Source of the DNA: Dyadobacter psychrotolerans
GTDB taxonomy: Bacteria; Bacteroidota; Bacteroidia; Cytophagales; Spirosomataceae
Direction: 5' to 3'
Assembly (NCBI RefSeq): GCF_004349265.1
Contig: NZ_SMFL01000012.1
Location: forward strand, 124,001-188,000
Length of the DNA: 64,000 nt
Positions 1 to 7,730 of the stretch are shown piece by piece (within the stretch, counting starts at the first letter, position 1; every line of letters starts with the position of its first letter). The position numbers and the translations under genes are program-made. The notes under the pieces are model-generated. The model worked only from the letters and a program-made list of their open reading frames with translations. It had not been told where the DNA came from and searched no databases.

Positions 1-261
1 TTTTGGAACCTTTAATAATTGTGGTTTCACAGCTATAATAGCAAGTTATACAGGATATGTTAATTTAATATGCCAATATAGTTGAAAAATATGCTAGTAT
101 TGCAAAATAAAGAGTTTAAATAATTCTATTCATTTGTACATGATTTCGGTATCAGAAAAACGGATCGTGTTTCTGTAAAATAACTCTTTTGCTTTTAAGC
201 TGAATTTAACCTGTTCAAAAGGGTAGAAACGATGTTTCAATCTTATTTTTGTTTCGGGAAG

Positions 262-269
262 TAATTTTG
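262..269 (+). promoter_or_regulatory. -7 promoter element, dehydratase gene
   Basis: TAATTTTG matches the Bacteroidota -7 consensus TAnnTTTG and lies about 60 nt before the ATG at 331. No clear -33 TTTG is present at the usual spacing. The rest of 1-330 is AT-rich and holds no gene I can support, so this region is probably the control region of the sugar-acid cluster. Confidence 0.5.
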
Positions 270-330
270 CATCAAGAGTTGTTTTAAGTACGCAACCGGA
301 AATTTTACAGGAATCTATTTTTATATCACT

Positions 331-1983
331 ATGGCGTCGAACCTCTTAAAAATCCATCCATCAGATAACGTTATTGTCGCATTAAGAGACTTGCCGACAG
401 GAACAGATGCCGAATGGGCTGGTGAACATTATAACCTTGCTTACGGTGTTTCCGCCAAGCATAAGTTTGTTACCGAAGATATTGAAACGGGTGGAGCTGT
501 CATCATGTATGGCGTACTCGTTGGCCGTGCTACGCAGCCTATTAAAAAAGGAGAGCCGATCACGACTTTTAATTTAAAACATGATGCACACGATTACAGT
601 ACGGCAAAAAGACAGCCTTATTCTTACACACAGCCGGATGTAAGCAAGTGGCAAAACCGGACTTTTAAAGGTTATCACCGTCAGGACGGCCGTGTTGGTA
701 CCTATAATTACTGGCTTGTGGTTCCGTTGGTTTTCTGTGAAAACAGAAATGTCCTGATTATGAAGGATGCTTTTGAACGTGAGCTGGGTTACGCGCAAAC
801 GGATATTTACCGCGATCACGTGCGTGAATTCCTGCATCTGTACCAGGCAGGAGATATGCGCACGCTAAAAAGCCTTGAAACTTTTGCCGAACAGCCTGTC
901 GTTAAAAAAATAAATAACCGTCCGTTTCAAAATGTTGACGGAGTTAAATTTCTTACACATGAAGGTGGCTGTGGAGGTACCCGTTTTGATGCCAACACAC
1001 TTTGCTCTCTTTTTGCATCTTACGCTGTGCATCCGAATGTTGCGGGAATTACGGTTCTAAGTTTGGGATGTCAGAATTCTGAACTGAAAACACTGGAGGA
1101 CGAAATCAAAAAGCGTGATCCGCATTTTGATAAACCGTTTTTCGCATTCGAACATCAGAAAGGGACAGAATATTCATTGATGTCGGGGGCGATTAAGGAA
1201 ACATTTATGGGGCTAACCAAAATCAATCAGTTCGAAAGAGCAGATGCTCCTTTATCAAAACTTTCGGTCGGACTTAAATGCGGCGGTTCGGATGGATTTT
1301 CAGGAATTTCTGCAAATCCTGTTTTGGGGCATCTTTCTGATATTGTAGTTGGCTTAGGCGGGCAAACGCTTCTTGCAGAATTTCCTGAATTAAACGGAGT
1401 AGAGCAGGAACTAATCAACCGTTGTGTTACTGTGGAAAAAGCGGCGAAGTTTGAAAAACTGATGCGTGATTATGCAGGAAAAGCAGAAGCCGTAGGTTCA
1501 GCATTTGCGTTTAATCCTTCTCCGGGAAATATCAAAGACGGACTGATTACCGATGCTATCAAATCGGCAGGTGCTGCCAAGAAAGGCGGAAATGCTTATA
1601 TCGCCGATGTTCTGAATTATACTGAACGTGCAACAGAACCTGGTTTGCAGCTCGTATGTACACCTGGTAATGATGTAGAAGCAACTACGGGTCAGAGTGC
1701 CGCTGGTGCAAACATTATACTGTTTACGACCGGGCTGGGCACACCAACTGGTAATCCGATCTGCCCTGTTGCAAAAGTGGCTACCAATACATCTTTGGCG
1801 AACCGTATGCCGGATGTTATCGACTTTGACTGTGGTCCTGTTGTTGACGGAACACAATCGATTGAACAGAATGCAGAGAACCTGCTGGAATATGTGATAA
1901 AAGTCGCCAGCGGTGAGCTGACAAAAGCGCAGGAGCTTGGTCAGGATGATTTTATTCCATGGAAAAGAGGAGTATCGCTCTAG
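331..1983 (+). CDS. UxaA-family sugar-acid dehydratase (altronate/galactarate dehydratase type)
   Basis: Predicted cytoplasmic dehydratase of 550 residues that turns an aldonate into its 2-keto-3-deoxy acid. The N-terminal ~90 residues look like a SAF domain, and the remainder is the D-galactarate dehydratase/altronate hydrolase fold. Family signatures visible are HEGGCGGTRFD, LSLGCQNSE, the block GLKCGGSDGFSGISANP, and TPGNDVEATTGQ with a downstream GLGTPTGNPICP. The annotation by homology alone would be altronate dehydratase. The neighbours (fuconolactonase-type hydrolase, FucP, KDF-type SDR, FAH hydrolase) make L-fuconate or L-rhamnonate the likelier substrate, standing in for the enolase-superfamily dehydratase normally used. 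That substrate is inference. No uronate isomerase or reductase is nearby to support altronate. A G-rich run begins at the stop codon. Confidence 0.85.
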   Translation: MASNLLKIHPSDNVIVALRDLPTGTDAEWAGEHYNLAYGVSAKHKFVTEDIETGGAVIMYGVLVGRATQPIKKGEPITTFNLKHDAHDYSTAKRQPYSYTQPDVSKWQNRTFKGYHRQDGRVGTYNYWLVVPLVFCENRNVLIMKDAFERELGYAQTDIYRDHVREFLHLYQAGDMRTLKSLETFAEQPVVKKINNRPFQNVDGVKFLTHEGGCGGTRFDANTLCSLFASYAVHPNVAGITVLSLGCQNSELKTLEDEIKKRDPHFDKPFFAFEHQKGTEYSLMSGAIKETFMGLTKINQFERADAPLSKLSVGLKCGGSDGFSGISANPVLGHLSDIVVGLGGQTLLAEFPELNGVEQELINRCVTVEKAAKFEKLMRDYAGKAEAVGSAFAFNPSPGNIKDGLITDAIKSAGAAKKGGNAYIADVLNYTERATEPGLQLVCTPGNDVEATTGQSAAGANIILFTTGLGTPTGNPICPVAKVATNTSLANRMPDVIDFDCGPVVDGTQSIEQNAENLLEYVIKVASGELTKAQELGQDDFIPWKRGVSL

Positions 1984-2026
1984 GGTTTTGGGCAGGGGGG
2001 AGAAAGGGATGAGGGGAATATGGGGG
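1983..2026 (+). other. Potential G-quadruplex just after the dehydratase stop codon
   Basis: Five G-tracts of at least three G occur on the plus strand at 1983-1985, 1990-1992, 1995-2000, 2006-2008 and 2013-2016, with another at 2022-2026. Loops are 2 to 5 nt, which fits the G3N1-7 quadruplex rule. The first G belongs to the TAG stop. In a genome of moderate G+C this is unusual and would place the structure at the 3' end of the mRNA. Function is not shown. Confidence 0.5.
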
Positions 2027-2110
2027 AAGGAAGCCGGCGGTGATATGTTTTAATTTGAATATAAATTCCGGATTTAATTGGGAAAGTGATAAAAGGGATT
2101 AGTAAAAGCT

Positions 2111-2265
2111 GAAAGGGCCATAACGGGTCAAACTTGAATAGCCACGGATGTAATATGGAAAGGAAGTTGAAATCAACATTTGAGGACGAGACCCGAAAGG
2201 GTCAAACATGAATAGCCCCGGATAAAATCCGGGATGAATAAAACCCCACAAGTCCGAAGGACTTG
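2111..2265. repeat. REP-like cluster of short palindromes
   Basis: This gene-free stretch (1984-2373) holds three consecutive perfect or near-perfect palindromes: GACCCGAAAGGGTC (2190-2203), CCCGGATAAAATCCGGG (2217-2233) and CAAGTCCGAAGGACTTG (2249-2265). A degenerate copy of the first two lies just upstream (about 2111-2160), sharing GGGTCAAAC-TGAATAGCC. Such GAAAGGGTC/CCCGGAT-ATCCGGG modules recur between genes in many Bacteroidota genomes and resemble REP sequences mobilised by TnpA-REP (RAYT) transposases. No transposase is in the window. An open frame across it on the minus strand is a by-product. Confidence 0.65.
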
Positions 2266-2373
2266 AACATACCAGATGATGGGCATTTGAGTAAAGATTA
2301 AATTTAAAAACCTTTTCTATCCGGAGCAGTAAAACAAATTTTGTTAAAACGGATTTAAATAAATATAAAGTAG

Positions 2374-3147
2374 ATGTTTTATTTAACTGGCAAAGTAGCC
2401 CTGGTAACCGGCGGAGCAAGCGGAATCGGATTAGCGATTTCCAAAACATTTGCAAAACAGGGAGCCAATGTTCAGATTCTTGAATTGAATTATGAGCTGG
2501 CAAAACAGGTTGCAGACGATATTAAAAACGAAGGAGGACTGGCCGAAGCGCATGCAATAGATATCTCAAAACAATCCGAAGTGATCAGTTTGATTGATTC
2601 TATTAGTGCGAAATACAAGATCGATATTCTGGTAAATAATGCCGGGATTGCCCACGTAGGCAAGGCAGATACTACCCAGGAAGCAGATTTTGACCGATTG
2701 CTGAACGTGAATGTAAAAGGTGTTTACAACTGTCTTTTTGCCACGATTCCGCATTTGAAAAAATCAGGCGGCGGAGTAATCCTAAATATGGTTTCCATTG
2801 CAGCAACTGTTGGTATTCCTGATCGTTTTGCTTATTCCACAACCAAGGGAGCGGTTTATTCGATGACTTTGTCCGTTGCCAAAGATTACCTGGCTGACAA
2901 TATCCGCTGCAACAGTATCTCTCCGGCTCGTGTTCATACCCCATTTGTAGACGGTTTTATATCAAAAAATTATCCTGGACAGGAAGCTGAAATGTTTGAA
3001 AAATTATCAAAAACACAGCCGATCGGCCGTATGGCGAAACCGGAAGAAATCGGTGCTATGGCCTTATATCTTTGCTCGGATGAGGCAGGATTTGTAACCG
3101 GCTGCGATTATTTGATTGATGGCGGGTTTGAGAAATTAAATAATTAG
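2374..3147 (+). CDS. SDR-family dehydrogenase, probable 2-keto-3-deoxy-L-fuconate (or rhamnonate) 4-dehydrogenase
   Basis: Classical short-chain dehydrogenase of 257 residues, the usual length. The cofactor motif TGGASGIG is at residues 12-19, NNAG at 88-91, catalytic Ser141 and the Tyr154-x3-Lys158 pair. Glu37 at the end of the second strand argues for NAD+ rather than NADP+. In the non-phosphorylating 6-deoxy-sugar route an SDR oxidises the C4 hydroxyl of the 2-keto-3-deoxy acid to a 2,4-diketo acid, the substrate of the FAH-type hydrolase encoded next. The alternative is an L-fucose 1-dehydrogenase, which is also an SDR in some organisms. The position between dehydratase and FAH hydrolase favours the 4-dehydrogenase. 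Confidence 0.85.
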   Translation: MFYLTGKVALVTGGASGIGLAISKTFAKQGANVQILELNYELAKQVADDIKNEGGLAEAHAIDISKQSEVISLIDSISAKYKIDILVNNAGIAHVGKADTTQEADFDRLLNVNVKGVYNCLFATIPHLKKSGGGVILNMVSIAATVGIPDRFAYSTTKGAVYSMTLSVAKDYLADNIRCNSISPARVHTPFVDGFISKNYPGQEAEMFEKLSKTQPIGRMAKPEEIGAMALYLCSDEAGFVTGCDYLIDGGFEKLNN

Positions 3148-3152
3148 TGGCG

Positions 3153-3318
3153 TTAAGCGATTAGTAGATAGCTATTAGCTTAACGTTGTTGGTCCGTAAC
3201 ATCTGCTTGTTAAATATTGTGTTGAAGAAGCTTTTTGCAAATTGCAAAATCCTTAAAATTGAAAACTTAACCTAATGCAAGGGCTAATAGCTAGCAGCTA
3301 AAAGCCAATTGCTAAACA
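3153..3318. repeat. Heptad-phased intergenic repeats, SDR to FAH gap
   Basis: Two runs with a 7-nt period fill the ends of this gap. The first is TTAAGCG, ATTAGTA, GATAGCT, ATTAGCT at 3153-3180, flanked by the inverted pair CGTTAAGC (3151-3158) and GCTTAACG (3178-3185), which could fold. The second is CTAATAG, CTAGCAG, CTAAAAG, CCAATTG, CTAAACA at 3284-3318, ending eight nt before the next start codon. The units are degenerate but the phase is exact. Confidence 0.55.
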
Positions 3319-3325
3319 AAAAAAT

Positions 3326-4189
3326 ATGAAACTATTCCGATTTGGTGCTTTTGAACAGGAAAAACCAGGTGTTGAACTTCCCGATGGAACACAGATCGAT
3401 GTGTCTGCTTTTGGAGAAGACTATAATGAGAAATTTTTTGGAACAGACGGAGTAAGCCGGCTGGCCACCTGGCTTACTGAGCATGCTGATACATCACCAA
3501 AAGTTGAAACTGGATTTCGTTTTGGATCATGTATTGCCCGTCCCTCGAAAATAATATGTATCGGGATGAACTATGCGAAACATGCATACGAGTCGGGTGC
3601 AACAGAATTGCCAAAAGAGCCTATCATATTCTTTAAGGCAACATCTGCATTATGCGGGCCGAATGACCAGGTTATTATCCCAAGAAATTCGGTAAAAACA
3701 GACTGGGAAGTGGAACTTGCTGTAATTATTGGTAAAAAAGCCAGTTACGTTGAAGTTGAACAGGCTCTGGATCATGTTGCAGGGTACGCGGTTCACAACG
3801 ATTATTCAGAACGTGAGTTTCAGCTGGAACGCGGCGGACAATGGGTAAAAGGTAAAAGCAATGATACGTTCGCCCCGCTTGGACCTTACTTCGTACCTGC
3901 TTCCGATGTACCAAATGCCAACAATCTTGATCTATGGCTGAAACTGAATGGTACTAAAATTCAGGATAGCAATACATCGGATATGATTTTCCATGTTCCT
4001 TTTATAGTAAGTTATTTGAGCCAGTTCATGACTTTACTTCCGGGGGATATGATCACAACCGGTACACCGGCAGGAGTTGGACTTGGTATGAAACCACAAG
4101 TCTATCTTAAACCGGGTGATATAGTAGAACTCGGTATCGAAGGACTTGGTGAGCAAAAACAGGAAGCCGTTGCCTGGACGGCGGTTTAA
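3326..4189 (+). CDS. Fumarylacetoacetate hydrolase family protein, probable 2,4-diketo-3-deoxy-L-fuconate/rhamnonate hydrolase
   Basis: Predicted C-C bond hydrolase of 287 residues, the normal length for the short FAH family. Metal ligands are recognisable as Glu128 and Glu130 in DWEVELAVIIG and Asp159 in NDYSER. Other signatures are GMNYAKHA (80-87), GKSNDTFAPLGP (176-187) and TGTPAGVG (245-252). In this setting the reaction would split a 2,4-diketo-3-deoxy hexonate into pyruvate and L-lactate, which links the sugar genes to the lactate-oxidation genes downstream. The family also contains fumarylpyruvate hydrolases and oxaloacetate decarboxylases, so the exact substrate is inferred from context. 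Confidence 0.85.
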   Translation: MKLFRFGAFEQEKPGVELPDGTQIDVSAFGEDYNEKFFGTDGVSRLATWLTEHADTSPKVETGFRFGSCIARPSKIICIGMNYAKHAYESGATELPKEPIIFFKATSALCGPNDQVIIPRNSVKTDWEVELAVIIGKKASYVEVEQALDHVAGYAVHNDYSEREFQLERGGQWVKGKSNDTFAPLGPYFVPASDVPNANNLDLWLKLNGTKIQDSNTSDMIFHVPFIVSYLSQFMTLLPGDMITTGTPAGVGLGMKPQVYLKPGDIVELGIEGLGEQKQEAVAWTAV

Positions 4190-4228
4190 CCCGGAAATTA
4201 TAAGGTGACAGCAGCGGTTTTTTTTAAG

Positions 4229-4262
4229 CTAATTCTAAAAGCCAACAGCTAAAAGCTAATAT
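4229..4262. repeat. Heptad-phased repeat abutting a start codon
   Basis: CTAATT, CTAAAAG, CCAACAG, CTAAAAG, CTAATAT run in a 7-nt phase (the first unit one base short) and end directly before the ATG at 4263. The words are the same family as at 3284-3318. This is the whole 5' leader of the amidohydrolase gene, so the ribosome would initiate at the edge of the repeat. Confidence 0.55.
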
Positions 4263-5090
4263 ATGGTAATCGATTCGCATCAGCATTTCTGGATTTTTGA
4301 TCCGGTGAAAGACAGTTGGATAACGCCTGAGATGGAGGTTATTCGTCGTGACTTTCTTCCGGCTGACCTGAAACCAATTTTGGAAACAAATGAAATCTAT
4401 GGTTGTGTGGCGGTACAGGCTGATCAAACGGATGCTGAAACGGAATTTCTACTCCATTTAGCAGCTGCGGATGATTTTATAAAAGGTGTGGTCGGCTGGA
4501 TTGATCTCAGGTCTGACAATATTTATGACAGGCTTGAAGCTTATTCCCAGTTTGAACAGTTAAAAGGATTCCGTCATATTGCACAGGGACAGCCGGAAGG
4601 TTTTTTGCTGCGGCCGGAGTTTGTAAAGGGTGTGGGACAGCTGGCTGCTTTTGATTTTACGTATGATATTCTGATTTATGCCAATCAGCTGTCAGAAGCA
4701 TTTGAATTTGCAAAACAGCTGCCGAAAGTTCGGTTTGTATTGGATCACATGGCAAAACCTTTTATCAAAAAAGGCGAAACAGATCCCTGGATAAAGGATA
4801 TCAAAAAGCTGGCAGAATTGCCAAATGTAAGCTGCAAAGTTTCAGGGCTCGTTACCGAAGCCGATTGGTCTTCCTGGCAAAAATCAGATTTTCGTCCTTA
4901 TCTGGATGTGGTTTTTGACGCTTTTGGAACAAAACGTTTACTTTTCGGATCCGACTGGCCGGTTTGCCTGGTTGCAGGAGAATACGCAGAGATAAAATCG
5001 ATTATTACGGATTACATTTCGTCACTCCAGAAAAATGAACAGGCAGATGTGATGGGTAACAATGCAGTTAAATTTTATAATCTGGATTAA
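4263..5090 (+). CDS. Amidohydrolase family protein, probable L-fuconolactonase
   Basis: TIM-barrel amidohydrolase of the COG3618 type, 275 residues. The metal-binding N-terminus DSHQHFW (4-10), the FRHIAQGQPEGF block, LDHMAKP and the C-terminal GSDWPV carrying the catalytic Asp are all present. The family hydrolyses L-fuconolactone, L-rhamnonolactone and related aldonolactones, the second step of the route. The ATG follows directly on the heptad repeat and has no Shine-Dalgarno, as is normal in this phylum. It lies between the FAH hydrolase and the permease in a same-strand run. Confidence 0.85.
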   Translation: MVIDSHQHFWIFDPVKDSWITPEMEVIRRDFLPADLKPILETNEIYGCVAVQADQTDAETEFLLHLAAADDFIKGVVGWIDLRSDNIYDRLEAYSQFEQLKGFRHIAQGQPEGFLLRPEFVKGVGQLAAFDFTYDILIYANQLSEAFEFAKQLPKVRFVLDHMAKPFIKKGETDPWIKDIKKLAELPNVSCKVSGLVTEADWSSWQKSDFRPYLDVVFDAFGTKRLLFGSDWPVCLVAGEYAEIKSIITDYISSLQKNEQADVMGNNAVKFYNLD

Positions 5091-5138
5091 CCTGCTCTCG
5101 AATATTACAATTATAAATCCTAAACTTCAAAGTAAAAT

Positions 5139-6506
5139 ATGGCTGCAATACCCTCACAGGAAAAGGTTACCCTGAAAAATACGGGTAGTGAAAAAGGAGG
5201 TTACATGATTCCACTGATTCTTGTAACCAGTTTATTTTTTCTGTGGGGATTGGCCAATTCTCTTAACGGTTCGCTGATCAAGCAGTTTCAGATCGCACTC
5301 GATCTCAATCGTTTTCAGGCCGGAGTTATTGACTTTGCTTTTTACATGGGATATTTTTTTATGGCTTTGCCTGCAGGTTATTTCATGAAAAAATACGGAT
5401 ATAAAAGAGGGATTATTCTTGGGCTTCTGTTATATGCCGGTGGTGCTTTTTTGTTTTATCCGGCTGCTTCGATGCGGGAATATGGTTTCTTTCTTTTCGC
5501 TCTTTTTACCATTGCAAGCGGTTTGGCGTTTCTTGAAACGGCCGCAAATCTTTATGTTACGGTTTTAGGTGATCCGGAAAAATCGGAGTGGCGTATCAAC
5601 TTCGCACAATCCTTCAATGGGATAAGCTTGGTTTTGGGGCCGATCATTGGTGCACTTTTTATCTTTTCACCCATTGAATATTCGCGTGAAGCACTGGCAG
5701 TCTTGCCTGCCGCTGAGGCCGAACAAATACGAATTCAGGAAGCCCTGTCTGTCCAGCCGCCTTATCTCGCAATCGGAACGCTGGTTCTTTTTGTGACGCT
5801 TTTATTTGCTTTTACAAAAATGCCGGATGTGGGTGAAGCGGAGAGCGAGGCTGCACGGAAAATATCGATATTTTCTCTCTTTCGCCACAAGCACCTTACT
5901 CACGGAATTATTGCCCAATTTTTAAATGTAGGTGCACAAACAGTGCTTTGGGGTTACTTTGTTGATTTTAAACTTGATTTTGCCAGAGAAGCGCACTGGG
6001 TTTTGGCTGAAGGGTACATGGATATCATCAATTCTATTACCGGTGTAAAAACGGTTTTAACACCAACTCAGATCGCTGGTTACCATGCATCGTTTGCGCT
6101 GGTATTATTTCTTTTAGGCCGTTTTGTTGGTACTACTTTGATGAGCCGTTTTTCAGCAAACAGGGTACTTTTATGGTTCTCGACTGGTGCAACGGTGTTT
6201 GTAGCGCTGGCCATGATAACCGGCGGACTGACTGCGGTAATCTGTCTGAGCCTTACTTATTTCTGTCAGTCGATTATGTTTCCAACGATTTTTGCACTGG
6301 CAACCAAGGGTTTGGGTGTTGAATCAAAACTTGCATCATCCCTGCTGATCATGTCGATTGTTGGCGGAGCTGTGATGCCGATGCTTGCCGGAGCGCTTTT
6401 TAAATTTGGTCCGGCCTATGCGCTGATTGTGCCGATGCTATGTTTTGGTTACGTTGTGTTTTTTGCAGCAAAAGGTTCTCAAATTAAAGCATTTGTAAAA
6501 GGATGA
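5139..6506 (+). CDS. fucP: FucP-family L-fucose:H+ symporter (MFS)
   Basis: Integral inner-membrane permease of 455 residues with about 12 hydrophobic segments. It aligns by eye along its length with E. coli FucP: FLWGLANSLNG, FQAGVIDFAFYMGYF, PAGYFMKKYGYKRGI and the block FLETAANLYVTVLG. The essential E. coli Glu135 corresponds to Glu133 here. The E. coli Asp46, needed for proton coupling, aligns with Gly44, while an extra acidic residue (Asp65) sits in the next helix. The substrate is inferred as L-fucose or another 6-deoxyhexose. The stop overlaps the start of the mutarotase gene by 4 nt (ATGA), showing translational coupling. Confidence 0.85.
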   Translation: MAAIPSQEKVTLKNTGSEKGGYMIPLILVTSLFFLWGLANSLNGSLIKQFQIALDLNRFQAGVIDFAFYMGYFFMALPAGYFMKKYGYKRGIILGLLLYAGGAFLFYPAASMREYGFFLFALFTIASGLAFLETAANLYVTVLGDPEKSEWRINFAQSFNGISLVLGPIIGALFIFSPIEYSREALAVLPAAEAEQIRIQEALSVQPPYLAIGTLVLFVTLLFAFTKMPDVGEAESEAARKISIFSLFRHKHLTHGIIAQFLNVGAQTVLWGYFVDFKLDFAREAHWVLAEGYMDIINSITGVKTVLTPTQIAGYHASFALVLFLLGRFVGTTLMSRFSANRVLLWFSTGATVFVALAMITGGLTAVICLSLTYFCQSIMFPTIFALATKGLGVESKLASSLLIMSIVGGAVMPMLAGALFKFGPAYALIVPMLCFGYVVFFAAKGSQIKAFVKG

Positions 6507-6847
6507 AGAAATATTGTCTGGCGGTAGATCTTGTCAATAATCCTGAAATGATCGCCGAATACGAAGCTTATCATAAAAAGATAAGACCAGAAATTGAAAA
6601 AAGTATCAGGGACGCCGGTGTTACGGTCATGGAAATTTACCGGCTGGAAAATCACCTCTTTATGATCATGGAAACAGAGGATGATTTCAGTTTTGAGCGA
6701 AAAGCAAAAATGGATGCTGAAAACGAGAAGGTACAGGAATGGGAGGGGTTGATGTGGAAATATCAGCAGGGTCTTCCTTCGGCAAAAGAAGGCGAGAAAT
6801 GGATGATTATGAAAAAGATATTTGATATGGAAAACGGAGCGGAATAG
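6503..6847 (+). CDS. L-rhamnose/L-fucose mutarotase, RhaM family
   Basis: Small cytoplasmic enzyme of 114 residues interconverting the anomers of a 6-deoxy-L-sugar so that the dehydrogenase receives the right form. It is of the RhaM (DUF718) fold and not the FucU fold. The N-terminus CLAVDLVNNPEMIAEYEAYH holds Tyr20 and His24, equivalent to the catalytic Tyr18 and His22 of E. coli RhaM, and the conserved WEGLMWKYQQGLP follows. Overlap with the permease gene indicates co-translation. RhaM-type mutarotases act on L-rhamnose in E. coli, so this gene keeps L-rhamnose open as the cluster's substrate. Confidence 0.85.
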   Translation: MKKYCLAVDLVNNPEMIAEYEAYHKKIRPEIEKSIRDAGVTVMEIYRLENHLFMIMETEDDFSFERKAKMDAENEKVQEWEGLMWKYQQGLPSAKEGEKWMIMKKIFDMENGAE

Positions 6848-6946
6848 CTCTGAATGTTATAAACTCAACGATGAAAACTTCTCTGAAACGGACGCTGAAA
6901 TGTCTAAAAATTAAAACAGAGTTGTACCCTTAGAAAATCAGTCAGA

Positions 6947-7729
6947 TTGAAGAAATTTAAATTTTTTGTTTTTCTTTTTTGTAGCGCATTTGCCTTGTCT
7001 GGCTCGCAGCCTCTGCGGTCGGTTGAAATAAAAATTATGAGTTTCAACATCAGGCATGGAGCGAATATGAATGAGGAGTCCAATCTGATGGAAATTTTAA
7101 AGATCATTAAAGAGAACAAACCGGATCTGGTGGCTTTGCAGGCGGTTGACAGTTTGATCAGTAATGGCAAAACGCAGTTTCAGTTACGCCAGCTCGCCAT
7201 TCAGACAGGTATGCATTACACATATGGTGTGGCAGAGAGATCAGAAAACGGAACGCAGGGTGTGGGAATTTTATCTGTCTGGCCTTTGGAAAAGTCGCAA
7301 ACGATTACTTTGCCCTCCACAGCGGGAGCGGACCCGAAAATTTTGCTTTGCGGACTGATTCGCCATTCAAGAAACCTGACTTTTCGTTTTTGTAATTCGA
7401 GGCTTGAATATGCATCCGTGATGGACAGGGCACTTCAGGCTGCTTATATCAATCAAATGCTCGCAGGCAGTATACAGCCGGTACTTTTGGGGATGGATAT
7501 GGGAGCGCGGCCTAATGAGCAGCCTTATTTCTCTTTTCGAAAAAAATGGCAGGATGCAGCACAGGGATCACAATTGGAAACCTGGAACGAAGGACTTCCC
7601 GGCGACAGGCTGGATTATATTTTTGTATTACTCAATAACAAGGTACGTGTGAAGAACTATAAGGTGATAAGGAATTATCCGCAGGCTTCTGATCATTATC
7701 CCATTCTTGCCACAGTTGAATTTTGGTAA
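6947..7729 (+). CDS. Secreted endonuclease/exonuclease/phosphatase-fold protein with degenerate active site
   Basis: A 260-residue protein with an N-terminal signal peptide (MKKFKFFVFLFCSAFA) and an EEP fold. The start is a TTG at 6947; no upstream in-frame ATG exists, and the first internal ATG (7037) would remove the signal peptide. Asn34 (SFNIRHG), Asp223 (GDRLDYIF) and Ser-Asp-His at 248-250 are kept. The metal-binding Glu of the LQEVD motif is Ala66 (LQAVD), the His of the THLD motif is Arg152 (NSRLE), and the Asn of GDFN is Gly186 (MDMG). It is therefore probably not a normal phosphodiesterase. Its stop is one base before the lutA start, so it is translated with the lactate genes. Confidence 0.75.
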   Translation: MKKFKFFVFLFCSAFALSGSQPLRSVEIKIMSFNIRHGANMNEESNLMEILKIIKENKPDLVALQAVDSLISNGKTQFQLRQLAIQTGMHYTYGVAERSENGTQGVGILSVWPLEKSQTITLPSTAGADPKILLCGLIRHSRNLTFRFCNSRLEYASVMDRALQAAYINQMLAGSIQPVLLGMDMGARPNEQPYFSFRKKWQDAAQGSQLETWNEGLPGDRLDYIFVLLNNKVRVKNYKVIRNYPQASDHYPILATVEFW

Positions 7730-7730
7730 A

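Noticed and set aside
2099..2503. 134-residue minus-strand open frame over the dehydratase-SDR gap
   Set aside because: It runs through the palindrome cluster and into the SDR gene; its composition follows the repeats and no family is recognisable.
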